NCBI GenBank assembly: GCA_963839365.1
Contig: CAWIUT010000001.1
Span: 1-64,000 of the forward strand
Length of the DNA stretch: 64,000 bases
Source of the DNA: DASSKA01 sp963839365
Lineage (GTDB): Bacteria; Actinomycetota; Actinomycetes; Propionibacteriales; Nocardioidaceae
Direction: 5' to 3'
Shown here: positions 1-7,758 of the stretch, in pieces
Numbering within the stretch: position 1 is the first letter of the stretch
Layout of the letters: each line of letters begins with the position of its first letter
Notes under the pieces: generated by a model
The model's input: only the letters and a program-made list of their open reading frames with translations
Databases searched by the model: none
Told to the model about the DNA's origin: nothing
Position numbers and translations under genes: made by a program

Positions 1-400
1 GCGGATGAGCTGGCCTGTAGGCCGGGTTCTGTCCTCGCGCGCCTCCCGGCGTCGCGATGGGCGACCATCCATCTCGGGCCGCCGTTGCCGGCGACCTCGT
101 GCGGTCTACCCGCGGACTCGGGCGGGCAGCCCTCGAACGTCCGCGCAGGCACCAAAGCGCCCTCTTGACCTTGCTCCAGGTGGGGTTTGCCGAGCCGCCC
201 CGGTCGCCCGGGGCGCTGGTGGTCTCTTACACCGCCGTTTCACCCTTACCGCCGGACCGCGAGGCCCGGCGGCGGTCTGTTTTCTGTGGCACTGTCCCGC
301 GGGTCACCCCGGGTGGGTGTTGCCCACCACCGTGCCCTGTGGAGCCCGGACCTTCCTCGAGAGTCTCCTCCCGCGGTCGCCCGGCCAGCTCATCCGCGTC
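1..400 (-). ncRNA. rnpB: RNase P RNA, bacterial type A
   Basis: This is the catalytic RNA of ribonuclease P, which trims the 5' leader from tRNA precursors. On the minus strand it starts with GCGGATGAGCTGGCC near 397 and ends with GGCCAGCTCATCCGC at 1, so the ends pair as the P1-type terminal helix. Internal hallmarks are a GAGGAAGGTCCGGGCTCC block near 340-370, the ACAGAAAACAGACCGCC segment near 270-290, the AAGGGTGAAACGGCGG stretch near 232-249, and GGACAGAACCCGGCCTA at the 3' end. The length of about 397 nt fits high-GC actinobacterial RNase P RNAs. The exact ends are estimates within a few bases. Confidence 0.95.
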
Positions 401-434
401 AACAGTGTAGGTCAGCGATCGCTAGGGTCTTCGC

Positions 435-1232
435 GTGCTCATCTTGCTGCCGCCCTCCGAAGGCAAGAGCGCTCCGTCCCGGGGCGCTCCGTTCGGGCTC
501 GACGAGCTGAGCCTTCCGCAGCTGCGGGGTCCCCGCGAGCAGATGCTGACGACCCTGGTCGACCTGTGCGCGGGTGCGGGTCGTTCGGAGCAGCAGCGCG
601 CCACGGCTGCGGGCGTCCTCGGGCTCGGCACGACCCAGTGGGGCGAGCTGGAGCGGAACGCCCGACTGCGAGAGGCGCCGGCCGACCGCGCGGACCGGGT
701 CTACTCCGGCGTGCTGTACGACGCGCTTGACCTGGCCGGCCTGGACCGGGCCTGCCGCGGCCGAGCCAGCCGGTGGCTCGCGATCAGCTCGGCGCTCTTC
801 GGCCTGCTGCGACCCACCGACCGCATCCCCGCGTACCGGCTGTCCGGCAGCGTGTCGCTGCCGGATGTGGGCTCGGTGGCCGGGTTCTGGGCCCGGCACC
901 TCGACCCGGCCGTGACCCTGGCGGCCGGATCCGGTCTGGTGGTGGATCTGCGGTCGTCGACGTACGCCGCGTTCTGGCGTCCCGGTCCGCCCATGCGCAA
1001 GCGGGTGGTCACGATCCGCGTGCTGCACGAGGCAGCCGGCCGGCGCAGCGTCGTCTCGCACTTCAACAAGGCCACGAAGGGCCGCTTGGTGCGGGACCTT
1101 CTCGTCGACGGCGGGTCACCGGGCCGTCCGGGTGACCTTGCCGACCAGCTGTCCGGTCTGGGGTGGAAGGTGGAGGCGGCCCCCGATGGCCGCGGTGAGA
1201 CCCGGCTCGACGTGGTCGTGAACGCCGTGTGA
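435..1232 (+). CDS. yaaA: YaaA family (DUF328) peroxide-stress protein
   Basis: This 265-residue protein starts at GTG with MLILLPPSEGKSA, the signature N-terminus of the YaaA/DUF328 family. Later family features include SSALFGLLRPTDRIPAYRLS near residues 113-132 and the C-terminal VVSHFNKATKGRLVRDL block near 206-222. In E. coli YaaA lowers free iron and limits oxidative DNA damage during hydrogen peroxide stress; that role is carried over from the family, not shown here. It is a soluble cytoplasmic protein of usual family length. It is divergent from rnpB and convergent with the RNase H gene, only 5 bp from its stop. No enzyme active site is defined for the family, so the biochemical role stays open. 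Confidence 0.85.
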   Translation: MLILLPPSEGKSAPSRGAPFGLDELSLPQLRGPREQMLTTLVDLCAGAGRSEQQRATAAGVLGLGTTQWGELERNARLREAPADRADRVYSGVLYDALDLAGLDRACRGRASRWLAISSALFGLLRPTDRIPAYRLSGSVSLPDVGSVAGFWARHLDPAVTLAAGSGLVVDLRSSTYAAFWRPGPPMRKRVVTIRVLHEAAGRRSVVSHFNKATKGRLVRDLLVDGGSPGRPGDLADQLSGLGWKVEAAPDGRGETRLDVVVNAV

Positions 1233-1237
1233 GCGGG

Positions 1238-2137
1238 TCAGCCCGCCAGCGGCTGGGCGACCTCCCAGCTGTGGCCCGCGGGGTCGGTGAACGTGGCCAC
1301 GCGCATGCCCCAGTCCCGGTCCACCGGCCCGGTGAGCAGCCGCACTCCCCGCTTCTCCAGCTCGGCGCACACCGTGTCCACGTCGTCGACCCAGACGCTC
1401 AGCTGGAACCGGGAGCCCGCGTCCACCCCGGCCACGGACCCCGGCTCCACCAGCACCGCGGCCTCCCGGGCGTCCAGCAGGTTCACGACGAGGTTCTCGA
1501 ACCGCACCGCTGCCGACTCGTCGTCCTCGTGCAACACCGGGACCTTGAAGACGTCGGTGTAGAACTCCTTGGCCCGCTTCACATCCTCGACGAACAGGGT
1601 GACCGCACTGACCTGGCCCAATGCATCCGCCGCTGTGCCGGCGGTCGCCGGGGCCGGAGGGGTGGCGCTGTGAGAGCTGGCGCTCCGGGGGCCGGCCTTC
1701 CCAGCGGCCGCGTCGAGCGCCTCGTTGAGGATCCGGTCGGCATGCTTGTTCTGCTCCCGGGGCACCCAGGTGAACTGGGCCCCGAACGGCACGAGCCGGT
1801 GCGCGGCGGTGGCGAGCGGACGCATGTCGGGGTGTTTGACCTTCCAGCGGCCGGACATCTGCTCCACGACGAGCTTGGAGTCCAGCCGGATCTCGAGATC
1901 GGCGTCAGGGGTCTGTTCGACGTACATCTCGAGACCGGCGATCAGGCCGCGATACTCGGCCACGTTGTTCGTGGCCACCCCGATGACCTCGGCGCGTTCG
2001 TCGATGACCTCGCCGGTGTCGGCGTCCCGGAGCACCGCGCCGTACGCCGCGGGCCCCGGATTGCCGCGGGAGCCCCCGTCGGCCTCGATCAGCACCGACG
2101 CGTGACGGCCCCCAGAAGGGCCGGTCGCGCCGCTCAC
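1238..2137 (-). CDS. RNase HI domain fused to a VOC (glyoxalase-fold) domain
   Basis: The N-terminal half is a class I RNase H, which cleaves the RNA strand of RNA:DNA hybrids. The four acidic residues are visible: Asp20 in IEADGGSRGNPG, Glu61 in NVAEYRGL, Asp86 in RLDSKLV and Asp134 in NKHADRI. A Ser/Ala/Pro/Thr-rich linker (about 145-171) leads to a VOC domain starting VSAVTLFVEDVKRAKEFYTD and ending TDPAGHSWEVAQP. I chose GTG at 2137 because it overlaps the upstream TGA as GTGA, implying translational coupling; a longer frame to 2176 would overlap by 43 bp. In many actinobacteria the same position after the zinc-ribbon gene holds RNase H fused to an acid phosphatase (Rv2228c type), so the partner here is different. 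The VOC substrate is unknown. Confidence 0.85.
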   Translation of the reverse strand: MSGATGPSGGRHASVLIEADGGSRGNPGPAAYGAVLRDADTGEVIDERAEVIGVATNNVAEYRGLIAGLEMYVEQTPDADLEIRLDSKLVVEQMSGRWKVKHPDMRPLATAAHRLVPFGAQFTWVPREQNKHADRILNEALDAAAGKAGPRSASSHSATPPAPATAGTAADALGQVSAVTLFVEDVKRAKEFYTDVFKVPVLHEDDESAAVRFENLVVNLLDAREAAVLVEPGSVAGVDAGSRFQLSVWVDDVDTVCAELEKRGVRLLTGPVDRDWGMRVATFTDPAGHSWEVAQPLAG

Positions 2138-2877
2138 AGCCCGGACTCGGGGGTGCGCACCAGGATCCGGGAGCACTCCTCACAGCGCAGCACCTCGTCG
2201 ACGGGCGCCTTGGCGATCACTCCGAGGTCGGCGGCGTTCAGCTCCAGGCTGCAGCCTCCGCAGCGGCGGGCCCGCAACGCCGCCGCTCCCACGCCACCCT
2301 TCTGGGTCCGCAGCCGGTCGTAGAGGGCAAGCAGGTCCGCCGGGATCTGCCCGGCGAGCCGGTCGCGCTGGTCACGCACCTGCGCCTGTTCGGAATCCAC
2401 CCCGGCGGCCTTCTCGGTCCGGGAGGCCTCGACCGCGGTGGTGCGCTCCTTGACCTCCGCGAGTCGGCTCCCGAAGTCGGCCTGCTCCTTCTGGGCGGCC
2501 TCGAGCTGCTCCATCACTTCGAGCTCGACGTCCTCGAGCTCGGTGATCCGGCGCTCCAGGGAGGCCAGCTCGTGCTGCATCCGCTCCAGGTCCTTGGGGT
2601 TGCTGACCAGACCCTGGTCCATGCGTTGCCGATCACGGGTGCGCCGCGTCTTGACCTGTTCCACGTCCGCGTCGGCCTTCCGCTGGGCCCGGCCCAGGTC
2701 GTCGACGCGGACCGCGGCTTCCCGGATCCGGGTCTCCAGCTCGCCCCGGGACGCGGCCAGCGCGGCGAGCTCGGCGGTTTCCGGCAGGTGCTCGAGCTGG
2801 TGCCGAAGCTGGTCGAGCCGGGTGTCCAGCTCCTGAACGTCCAACAGTCTCAGCTGGTCTGCGGGATCGGCTTTCAG
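2134..2877 (-). CDS. Coiled-coil, C4-type zinc-ribbon protein
   Basis: This protein of about 247 residues has a long coiled coil (roughly 10-175, rich in E/Q/L/R heptads) followed by a C4 zinc ribbon: CGGC near residue 204 paired with CEEC near 236. It resembles the Rv2229c family, whose function is not firmly known; nucleic-acid contact is a reasonable guess. The conserved N-terminus (KADPADQLRLLDVQELD) begins upstream of the first TTG. The best start is therefore a CTG at 2877, preceded by an AAAGGAG ribosome site with a 6-nt spacer. A TTG start at 2844 is the alternative. It sits between the Nif3 gene and the RNase H gene, overlapping the latter by four bases, and the three likely form one operon. 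Confidence 0.8.
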   Translation of the reverse strand: MKADPADQLRLLDVQELDTRLDQLRHQLEHLPETAELAALAASRGELETRIREAAVRVDDLGRAQRKADADVEQVKTRRTRDRQRMDQGLVSNPKDLERMQHELASLERRITELEDVELEVMEQLEAAQKEQADFGSRLAEVKERTTAVEASRTEKAAGVDSEQAQVRDQRDRLAGQIPADLLALYDRLRTQKGGVGAAALRARRCGGCSLELNAADLGVIAKAPVDEVLRCEECSRILVRTPESGL

Positions 2878-2901
2878 CGTCTGCTCCTTTGTCGAGGTGC
2901 G

Positions 2902-4038
2902 TCAGTCCAGGTGGAAGGACCAGGGGTCGGTGACCGTCGTGCTCACCCGGGTCTCCACCGTATCCTCCCCGGGCCCGCACGCGTCGCGCACGCGCCTCTC
3001 GACGATCGGCAGCCAGGTCCACTCCGCCGCCCAGTGAGCCACATCCACCAGCGCGGCGCGTCCGTGCTCGCGGAACTCGGCGGCCGGGTGGTGCCGGAGG
3101 TCCGAGGTCACGAACACGTCGGCGTCCGTGCCCAGCACGGCGTCGAGCAGGAAGTCCCCCGCCCCACTGGCGACCGCCACGGTCTCCACCCTCTGGTCCG
3201 GGTCGCCGGACACCCGGACCCCGTGGGCGGTCTGCGGCAGCGACGTACGCACCCGTTCCGCGAAGCCCCGCAGCGACACCGGTGCGGCCAGGGAACCGAT
3301 CCGGCCGTGCCCCGGCGAGTCGGGTCCCGAGACCTCCGCGAGCTCGAGCACGTCGAACGCCGGCTCCTCGTACGGGTGGGCCTCCCGCATCGCCGCCACC
3401 ACGGCGCTCCGCCGGGAGCGAGGCAGCACGGACTCGACCCGCGCCTCGTCGACCAGCTCCACCTCGCCGACCCGGCCCAGCGTCGGGTTGGCGCCGGCCA
3501 ACGGACGGAACCGGCCCTCACCGGAGGCGGTGAACGTGCAGCTGTCGTAGTCACCGATGGCCCCGGCACCGGCGGCCGCCATCGCCGCCCTCACCTGGTC
3601 CGCGTGGTCCCGGGGGACGAAGACGACCAGCTTGTCCGTCTGCAGGCCCGCCGTCGGCCGGATCACCTGCGGTTGCTGGACGCCGAGCGTCCGGGCGAGC
3701 GAGTCGTTCACGCCGCCGGCAGGCGCGTCCGCGTTCGTGTGGGCGGTGAACAGCGCGCAGCCGGCACGGATCAGGGTGTGCACGGTCCGGCCCTTGGGAC
3801 GGGTGGCAGCCACGCCGTGCACCGGGCGCAGCAGCAGGGGGTGGTGGGTGACCAGCAGGTCGGCCTGCCAGTCGACCGCCTCCTCGACCACGGCCGGCGC
3901 CGGGTCCACCGCGAACAGCACCCGCCGCACGTCCTGGGTAGGGTCCCCACAGGTCAGACCCACCGCGTCCCAGTCCTCGGCACCGGAGGGGTCGAACCAC
4001 TGCTCGAGCAGCCCGGTCAGCCGGCTCAGTCGCACCAT
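2902..4038 (-). CDS. Nif3-like dinuclear metal-centre protein
   Basis: This 378-residue Nif3/DUF34 protein starts at ATG (MVRLSRLTGLLEQW). The metal-binding motifs are present: DWDAVGLTCG near the N-terminus, LLVTHHPLLL (His pair) near residue 62, FTAHTNADA near 97, and a C-terminal DVAHWAAEW segment. The length fits the long bacterial form with an inserted PII-like middle domain (about 125-230, including REAHPYEEPAFDV). Some members are annotated GTP cyclohydrolase I type 2, but the physiological reaction is unsettled. It begins the Nif3/zinc-ribbon/RNase H gene set; the next gene starts 25 bp after its stop. Synteny matches Rv2230c-Rv2229c-Rv2228c of mycobacteria. Confidence 0.85.
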   Translation of the reverse strand: MVRLSRLTGLLEQWFDPSGAEDWDAVGLTCGDPTQDVRRVLFAVDPAPAVVEEAVDWQADLLVTHHPLLLRPVHGVAATRPKGRTVHTLIRAGCALFTAHTNADAPAGGVNDSLARTLGVQQPQVIRPTAGLQTDKLVVFVPRDHADQVRAAMAAAGAGAIGDYDSCTFTASGEGRFRPLAGANPTLGRVGEVELVDEARVESVLPRSRRSAVVAAMREAHPYEEPAFDVLELAEVSGPDSPGHGRIGSLAAPVSLRGFAERVRTSLPQTAHGVRVSGDPDQRVETVAVASGAGDFLLDAVLGTDADVFVTSDLRHHPAAEFREHGRAALVDVAHWAAEWTWLPIVERRVRDACGPGEDTVETRVSTTVTDPWSFHLD

Positions 4039-4111
4039 GACGGCGAGCCTAGCGAGGCGGGCGGCGCGGTCGCGACGGTGGTTTCGAGGCGTCGGGCCGC
4101 AGCCGGTCTCC

Positions 4112-4960
4112 TCAGCCCCCGGCGACCGGATGCGATGCGCGGGCCTCGCGCCGGTCCCGCTGGTGAGCCTCGGCGTCCAGCCAGCGCAGCAGCAGCAGGG
4201 CGAGGGCCGGGACGATGGTGAACATGCCGGCGACCCACATCAGCGTCCCGGCCAGATGCTGGTCGTGCAGCGGCGCCCATCCCCACGGGGGCGGTTCGAG
4301 GAGGTAGTGCCGGTAGAGCACCTTGCCGGCTCCGGCGATCGCCACTCCGAGGAGCGCGATCGGCGGCATCGCGAGAAACATGTACAGCATGCGGGCAGGA
4401 GCGGACAGCCGACGCGGCGCCGGGTCCGGGCCGATGACCGTCCACCAGAGCAGCAGGGCCACGGCCAGGTAGGCGATGTGCTCGACCTGGTGCACCCGCT
4501 CGTGCTCGAGGGCCAGCTCGTAGAGAGGCGTGAGGTGGCTTCCCACCAGGACCACGACGAACGCGCCCAGCGTCACGATCGGGTTGGTCAGCACCCGCAT
4601 GAACCGGCTGCGCAGCAGTCTCCCCAGCGATCGACGGCGAAACCAGGGCGGGTCGGCACGCAACAGCATGGTCACCGGGGCCCCGAGCACCAGCAGCGGC
4701 GCCGCCACCATCTGGAGCAGCAGATGCTGCACCATGTGGACCGCGAGCGACGAGTCCGAGAAGGCGTCGGGCGGCCCGTCGACGGCGACCAGGACGACCA
4801 CCAGCCCGGCGTAGAACAACGCGAGCCGGCGCTTGGCGGACTTCTGCCGCCGGGCCATCCGTCGCCAGGCGTCCAGGTACAGGCCGCCGGCGAGCAGGAC
4901 GCCGACGGTCGGCACCGGGTCCACGGCCCACGCGCCCAGAAGGTCCCGAATGGTGAACAC
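4112..4960 (-). CDS. Cytochrome c oxidase assembly protein, CtaG/caa3 type
   Basis: This is a polytopic membrane protein of about 282 residues, with seven or so hydrophobic segments and the CtaG_caa3 motifs SSLAVHMVQHLLLQMVAAPL and HERVHQVEHIAYL. The histidines in those motifs are typical of the family. Family members help assemble the copper centre of heme-copper oxidases. I chose GTG at 4960 because GGGAGG lies four bases upstream and the family begins with a TM segment soon after; ATG at 5053 would add an unconserved tail. The C-terminus is short and polar (RDRREARASHPVAGG). No oxidase subunit genes are in the window, so its partner is elsewhere. Confidence 0.8.
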   Translation of the reverse strand: MFTIRDLLGAWAVDPVPTVGVLLAGGLYLDAWRRMARRQKSAKRRLALFYAGLVVVLVAVDGPPDAFSDSSLAVHMVQHLLLQMVAAPLLVLGAPVTMLLRADPPWFRRRSLGRLLRSRFMRVLTNPIVTLGAFVVVLVGSHLTPLYELALEHERVHQVEHIAYLAVALLLWWTVIGPDPAPRRLSAPARMLYMFLAMPPIALLGVAIAGAGKVLYRHYLLEPPPWGWAPLHDQHLAGTLMWVAGMFTIVPALALLLLRWLDAEAHQRDRREARASHPVAGG

Positions 4961-5050
4961 TCGGCCTCCCGTACGTCGACGGTCCAGCGTGGCACGGCGA
5001 GCGCCGGAGCCCCCGCTTCCTGAAAGACCTGTCAGGAAGGCCGCGGGATC

Positions 5051-5084
5051 CATTAAAGAACGTTCATGTTCACGTTCCAACCCC
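5051..5084. promoter_or_regulatory. AT-richer palindromic tract upstream of the CtaG gene
   Basis: About 95 bp upstream of the chosen CtaG start lies a tract with GAACGT-n8-ACGTTC (5059-5078), embedded in repeated GAAC/GTTC half sites. It is much less GC-rich than its surroundings. It could be an operator or promoter element for ctaG. No regulator is identified, and the half-site spacing does not fit the actinobacterial LexA box. Confidence 0.3.
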
Positions 5085-5366
5085 CGCAGCGGAGCACGAG
5101 TCGTTCCTGTCGGCAGGCTCGGGATAACGACCGACCGTCTTGACGTTGCGTCCATGACGGCAGCGATGCCGCCGGGCACGGGAGACGAGGAGTCGCCATG
5201 AGGCAGCGAACCGCTTCCCGGGCAACCTCTGACACGTCGGGGCGCCCGGCGCACGCGGGCCCGAGCGCGAGCCGCAGTCCTCCTGGTGGAACATTCACGC
5301 CGAGTTCACGGCACGGCCTTCACCTGTTCTGGCTGGCCAAGCGACTGTGGTGGCGACCCGGCCCTC

Positions 5367-6785
5367 GGTCAAGTCCTTGGGAGTGGTGTACGACGGGTGA
5401 TCCTTCGTCGTTGTAGTTCAGGCGGTGATCGCCTGGATGGTGGTCAGCTCGGTGCTCACCTCCTCGGTGGTGGTGTCGACGGCTTGTGAGCGGGCCAGGA
5501 CGTCGAGTCCGAGGTAGCGACGGCCTTCGGCCCATTCGTCGTGTTGTTCGGCCAGGACGGCGCCGACGAGCCGGATGATCGAGCTGCGGTCGGGGAAGAT
5601 GCCGACGACGTCGGTGCGGCGGCGGATCTCGCGGTTGAGCCGTTCGTTGGGGTTGTTGGACCAGATCTGGCGCCAGATCTCCTTGGGGAACGCGGTGAAG
5701 GCGAGGATGTCGGCGCGCGCTTGTTCGAGGTGCTCGGCGACCTTGGGGAGCTTCTCGCTCAGGGCGTCGACGACCCGGTCGAACTGGGCGTGCACCGCTT
5801 CGGCGTCGGGCTGGTCGTAGACCGAGTGCAGCAGCGCTTTGACCCAGCCCCAGGAGCTTTTCGGTGTCACGGACATGAGGTTGGCGGCGTAGTGGGTGCG
5901 GCAGCGTTGCCACGCTGCGCCGGGCAGGGTCGCGCTGATCGCGTTCGTGAGGCCGCGGTGCGCGTCGCTGGTGACCAGCTTGACGCCGCTCAGGCCGCGG
6001 GCGGTGAGGTCGCGGAAGAACGCTAACCAGCCGGCGCCGTCCTCGCTGGAGGTGACCTGCACACCCAGGACTTCTCGGTGCCCGTCGGCGTTGACACCGG
6101 TGGCGACCAGGGCGTGCACAGGCACCACGCGGCCGCCTTCGCGGACCTTGAGCACCAGGGCGTCGGCGGCGAGGAAGGTGAACGGGCCGGCGTCTTCCAG
6201 GCGGCGGGTGCGAAACTGCTCGACGTGGGCGTCGAGGTCCTTGGCCATCTCGCTGACCTGCGACTTCGACAGCGTGGTGATGCCGAGGGACTGCACGAGC
6301 TTGTCCATCCGCCGCGTCGAGACTCCGAGCAGGTAGCACGTCGCCACCACCGACGTCAGCGCCCGCTCGGCCCGCTTGCGGCGCTCGAGCAGCCACTCAG
6401 GGAAGTAGGAGCCCTGTCGCAGCTTGGGCACCGCGACGTCGCCCGTGCCGGCGCGGGTGTCGAAGTCGCGGTGCCGGTAGCCGTTGCGGCGGTTGACCCG
6501 ATCAGGGCTGCTGGTGCCGTACTCGGCGCCGCACACCGCGTCGGCCTCAGCGGACAGCAGGGTGTTGACGAAGGTCTGCAGCAGCTCGCGCAGCAGATCC
6601 GGGGAGGCCTGAGCCAGTTGTTCTTCGAGCAGGCGGGCAGGATCGATACTGGACCTGACGGTCATCGTGGTGCTCCGTTCGAGGGTTCTGTGAGAGGTTC
6701 GCTCGAAGGATCACCCGGTGGCCGTCGCCTACATCGGCAGCGACACGCTCACCGGGATCCGTACACCACTCTGGCGGACGCCACT
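5367..6785. mobile_element. IS256-family insertion sequence, copy 1
   Basis: This element of about 1.42 kb carries one transposase gene. The clearest inverted-repeat core is GAGTGGTGTACG at 5381-5392, matched in reverse at 6760-6771. With the ends placed at 5367 and 6785, an 8-bp direct repeat CGGCCCTC flanks it exactly (5359-5366 and 6786-6793), the duplication size usual for IS256. Further matches (GT...GTCC) lie outside the core in both ends. An intact transposase and clean target repeats suggest a fairly recent insertion. It is not the same element as the second IS256-family copy at 49326. Confidence 0.8.
5418..6665 (-). CDS. IS256-family transposase
   Basis: This 415-residue mutator-type (IS256) transposase catalyses cut-and-paste or circle-intermediate transposition. 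DDE residues can be assigned to FLAADALVLKV (first Asp), LVTSDAHRGL (second Asp) and NPNERLNREIRRR (Glu). The family signature around the second Asp and the CRTHYAANL block is intact. It starts at ATG with MTVRSSIDPARLLEEQL and has full family length without frameshift, so it is probably active. It is the only gene of the element and reads towards the left inverted repeat. Confidence 0.95.
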   Translation of the reverse strand: MTVRSSIDPARLLEEQLAQASPDLLRELLQTFVNTLLSAEADAVCGAEYGTSSPDRVNRRNGYRHRDFDTRAGTGDVAVPKLRQGSYFPEWLLERRKRAERALTSVVATCYLLGVSTRRMDKLVQSLGITTLSKSQVSEMAKDLDAHVEQFRTRRLEDAGPFTFLAADALVLKVREGGRVVPVHALVATGVNADGHREVLGVQVTSSEDGAGWLAFFRDLTARGLSGVKLVTSDAHRGLTNAISATLPGAAWQRCRTHYAANLMSVTPKSSWGWVKALLHSVYDQPDAEAVHAQFDRVVDALSEKLPKVAEHLEQARADILAFTAFPKEIWRQIWSNNPNERLNREIRRRTDVVGIFPDRSSIIRLVGAVLAEQHDEWAEGRRYLGLDVLARSQAVDTTTEEVSTELTTIQAITA

Positions 6786-6984
6786 CGGCCCTCGCGCTCC
6801 GAGCCGTCGTGCTCCCGCAGCGGCGACGCAACTGGCCCGTGCCGCGCCGAGGCTTCCGACTCCACGACCGGACCCATCGAGCCGACGCCTACCAGCTCCT
6901 CCTCCGCGAAGGCAGCCCCAGCGGCCTACTCGACCACATCGGCGGTGCCCTGCGCGTCGACCTCTGGGAGCACCTCCACCTACC

Positions 6985-7080
6985 TGACCCCATCCGCGAG
7001 ACGTGGACAGCGTCGGGCCCGGCATCTGCAAGCAGCCGAGCCAGGCGCACACTGAGGCACTCGTCGAGCAGAAACCCCAC
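6985..7080 (-). pseudogene. Truncated DUF5615 PIN-like toxin remnant
   Basis: The first 30 or so residues (MGFLLDECLSVRLARLLADA, then GPDAVHVSRMG) match the start of DUF5615 PIN-like toxins, with the early acidic Asp-Glu pair. Similarity then stops and the frame enters the converging pseudogene. A working protein would be about 110 residues. It follows the DUF433 remnant directly, the usual antitoxin-toxin order. The toxin cannot be functional. Confidence 0.6.
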
Positions 7081-7292
7081 GCGGTGCGGAGCGGGACCTG
7101 CCGCTCGCTGACCGCAGCAGCAGCGAACGCGAGGGCATTCCGTACATCGTCAGCGGGCAACTGTGGGTAGTCGGCCAGGATCTCCTCGACCGACCGTCCC
7201 TGCGCAACCAGCCCGACCAACGTCGCGACCGGAATGCGGGTGCCCCGGATGCATGGCACACCCCGTATGACGCCATGGTCGGCGACAACCCG
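7077..7292 (-). pseudogene. DUF433 antitoxin remnant
   Basis: The frame reads VVADHGVIRGVPCIRGTRIP and then VATLVGLVAQGRSVEEILAD, YPQLPADDVRNALAFAAAAV and SERQVPL. This is the DUF433 antitoxin fold, a short winged helix-turn-helix family. No start codon precedes the conserved N-terminus in frame, although GTG at 7259 would give a shortened protein. The expected stop is also missing: after CGCACCGCG the frame reads TGG where a TGA followed by the toxin start would be expected, consistent with a one-base loss. DUF433/DUF5615 pairs are type II toxin-antitoxin modules; both halves are broken here. Confidence 0.6.
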
Positions 7293-7411
7293 GGACTCGG
7301 ACGTGCGCCCAGTGCAGGCCCGCCCCGATCGGCAGGCCGCCTATTGCACGTAGGTCGCACGACTCGCGACGCCCGAACCCGCAAATGCGGGCTGACCTGC
7401 GGAAACATCTG

Positions 7412-7483
7412 TGGGCGCAGCAGGGATCGAACCTGCGACCGCTTGCTTGTAAGGCAAGAGCTCTACCGCTGAGCTATGCGCCC
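7412..7483 (-). tRNA. tRNA-Val (anticodon UAC)
   Basis: The minus strand folds as a cloverleaf: acceptor GGGCGCA paired with TGCGCCC, D arm GCTC...GAGC, anticodon stem CTTGC/GCAAG enclosing a loop with TAC, and T arm with GGTTCGATCC. The discriminator base is A. The 3' CCA is not encoded. It stands alone between the toxin-antitoxin relic and the peroxiredoxin gene. Confidence 0.95.
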
Positions 7484-7609
7484 CGACGGGCGGCGGGCTC
7501 GGGCCCGGCACCGGTGGTACAGCCTACGCGAGCGGCGGATCGGGCGGGAAATGCGGCGGCGAAACCCCGCGCCTGCCGCGAAACCGCCTGCGAACGGGCC
7601 GGAAATGCC

Positions 7610-7645
7610 TACGACCGCCGGCGTCTCGGGTCACCGGCGGTCGTA
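7610..7645. terminator. Perfect 12-bp stem-loop, candidate terminator
   Basis: TACGACCGCCGG at 7610-7621 and its exact reverse complement at 7634-7645 enclose a 12-nt loop. It lies about 115 bp beyond the ahpE stop and upstream of tRNA-Val on the same strand. There is no strong T run on either side, so it would be a non-canonical terminator of the kind common in high-GC actinobacteria, or an RNA-stabilising hairpin. Confidence 0.5.
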
Positions 7646-7758
7646 GTACTCATCATTGAACCCGGTCCGTGGGCCGGCTGTCACCAAAAACGGCTCGAAA
7701 CCCGCCCTTGCAACCAATTCTTTACCAAAGCCAAGCGGTCGGCGGCGGACAAGCCGGC

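Larger units (their letters stand above)
5286..7005 (+). pseudogene. Unrecognised reading frame split by an IS256-family element
   Basis: Deleting the element plus one copy of its 8-bp target repeat joins 5366 to 6794 in the same frame. The joined frame reads GTAFTCSGWPSDCGG, then DPALALRAVVLPQRRR, then RGFRLHDRTHRADAYQ and HLHLPDPIRETW. The unbroken frame across the join suggests the element hit a real coding sequence. I do not recognise the family. The start is uncertain (GTG at 5286 is possible). The 3' end is also lost: after DPIRETW the sequence runs into the toxin remnant on the other strand. The gene is certainly inactive. Confidence 0.45.

Noticed and set aside
5059..5080. LexA (SOS) box before ctaG
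   Set aside because: The half sites GAAC and GTTC are six bases apart instead of four, and the gene is not a DNA-repair gene.
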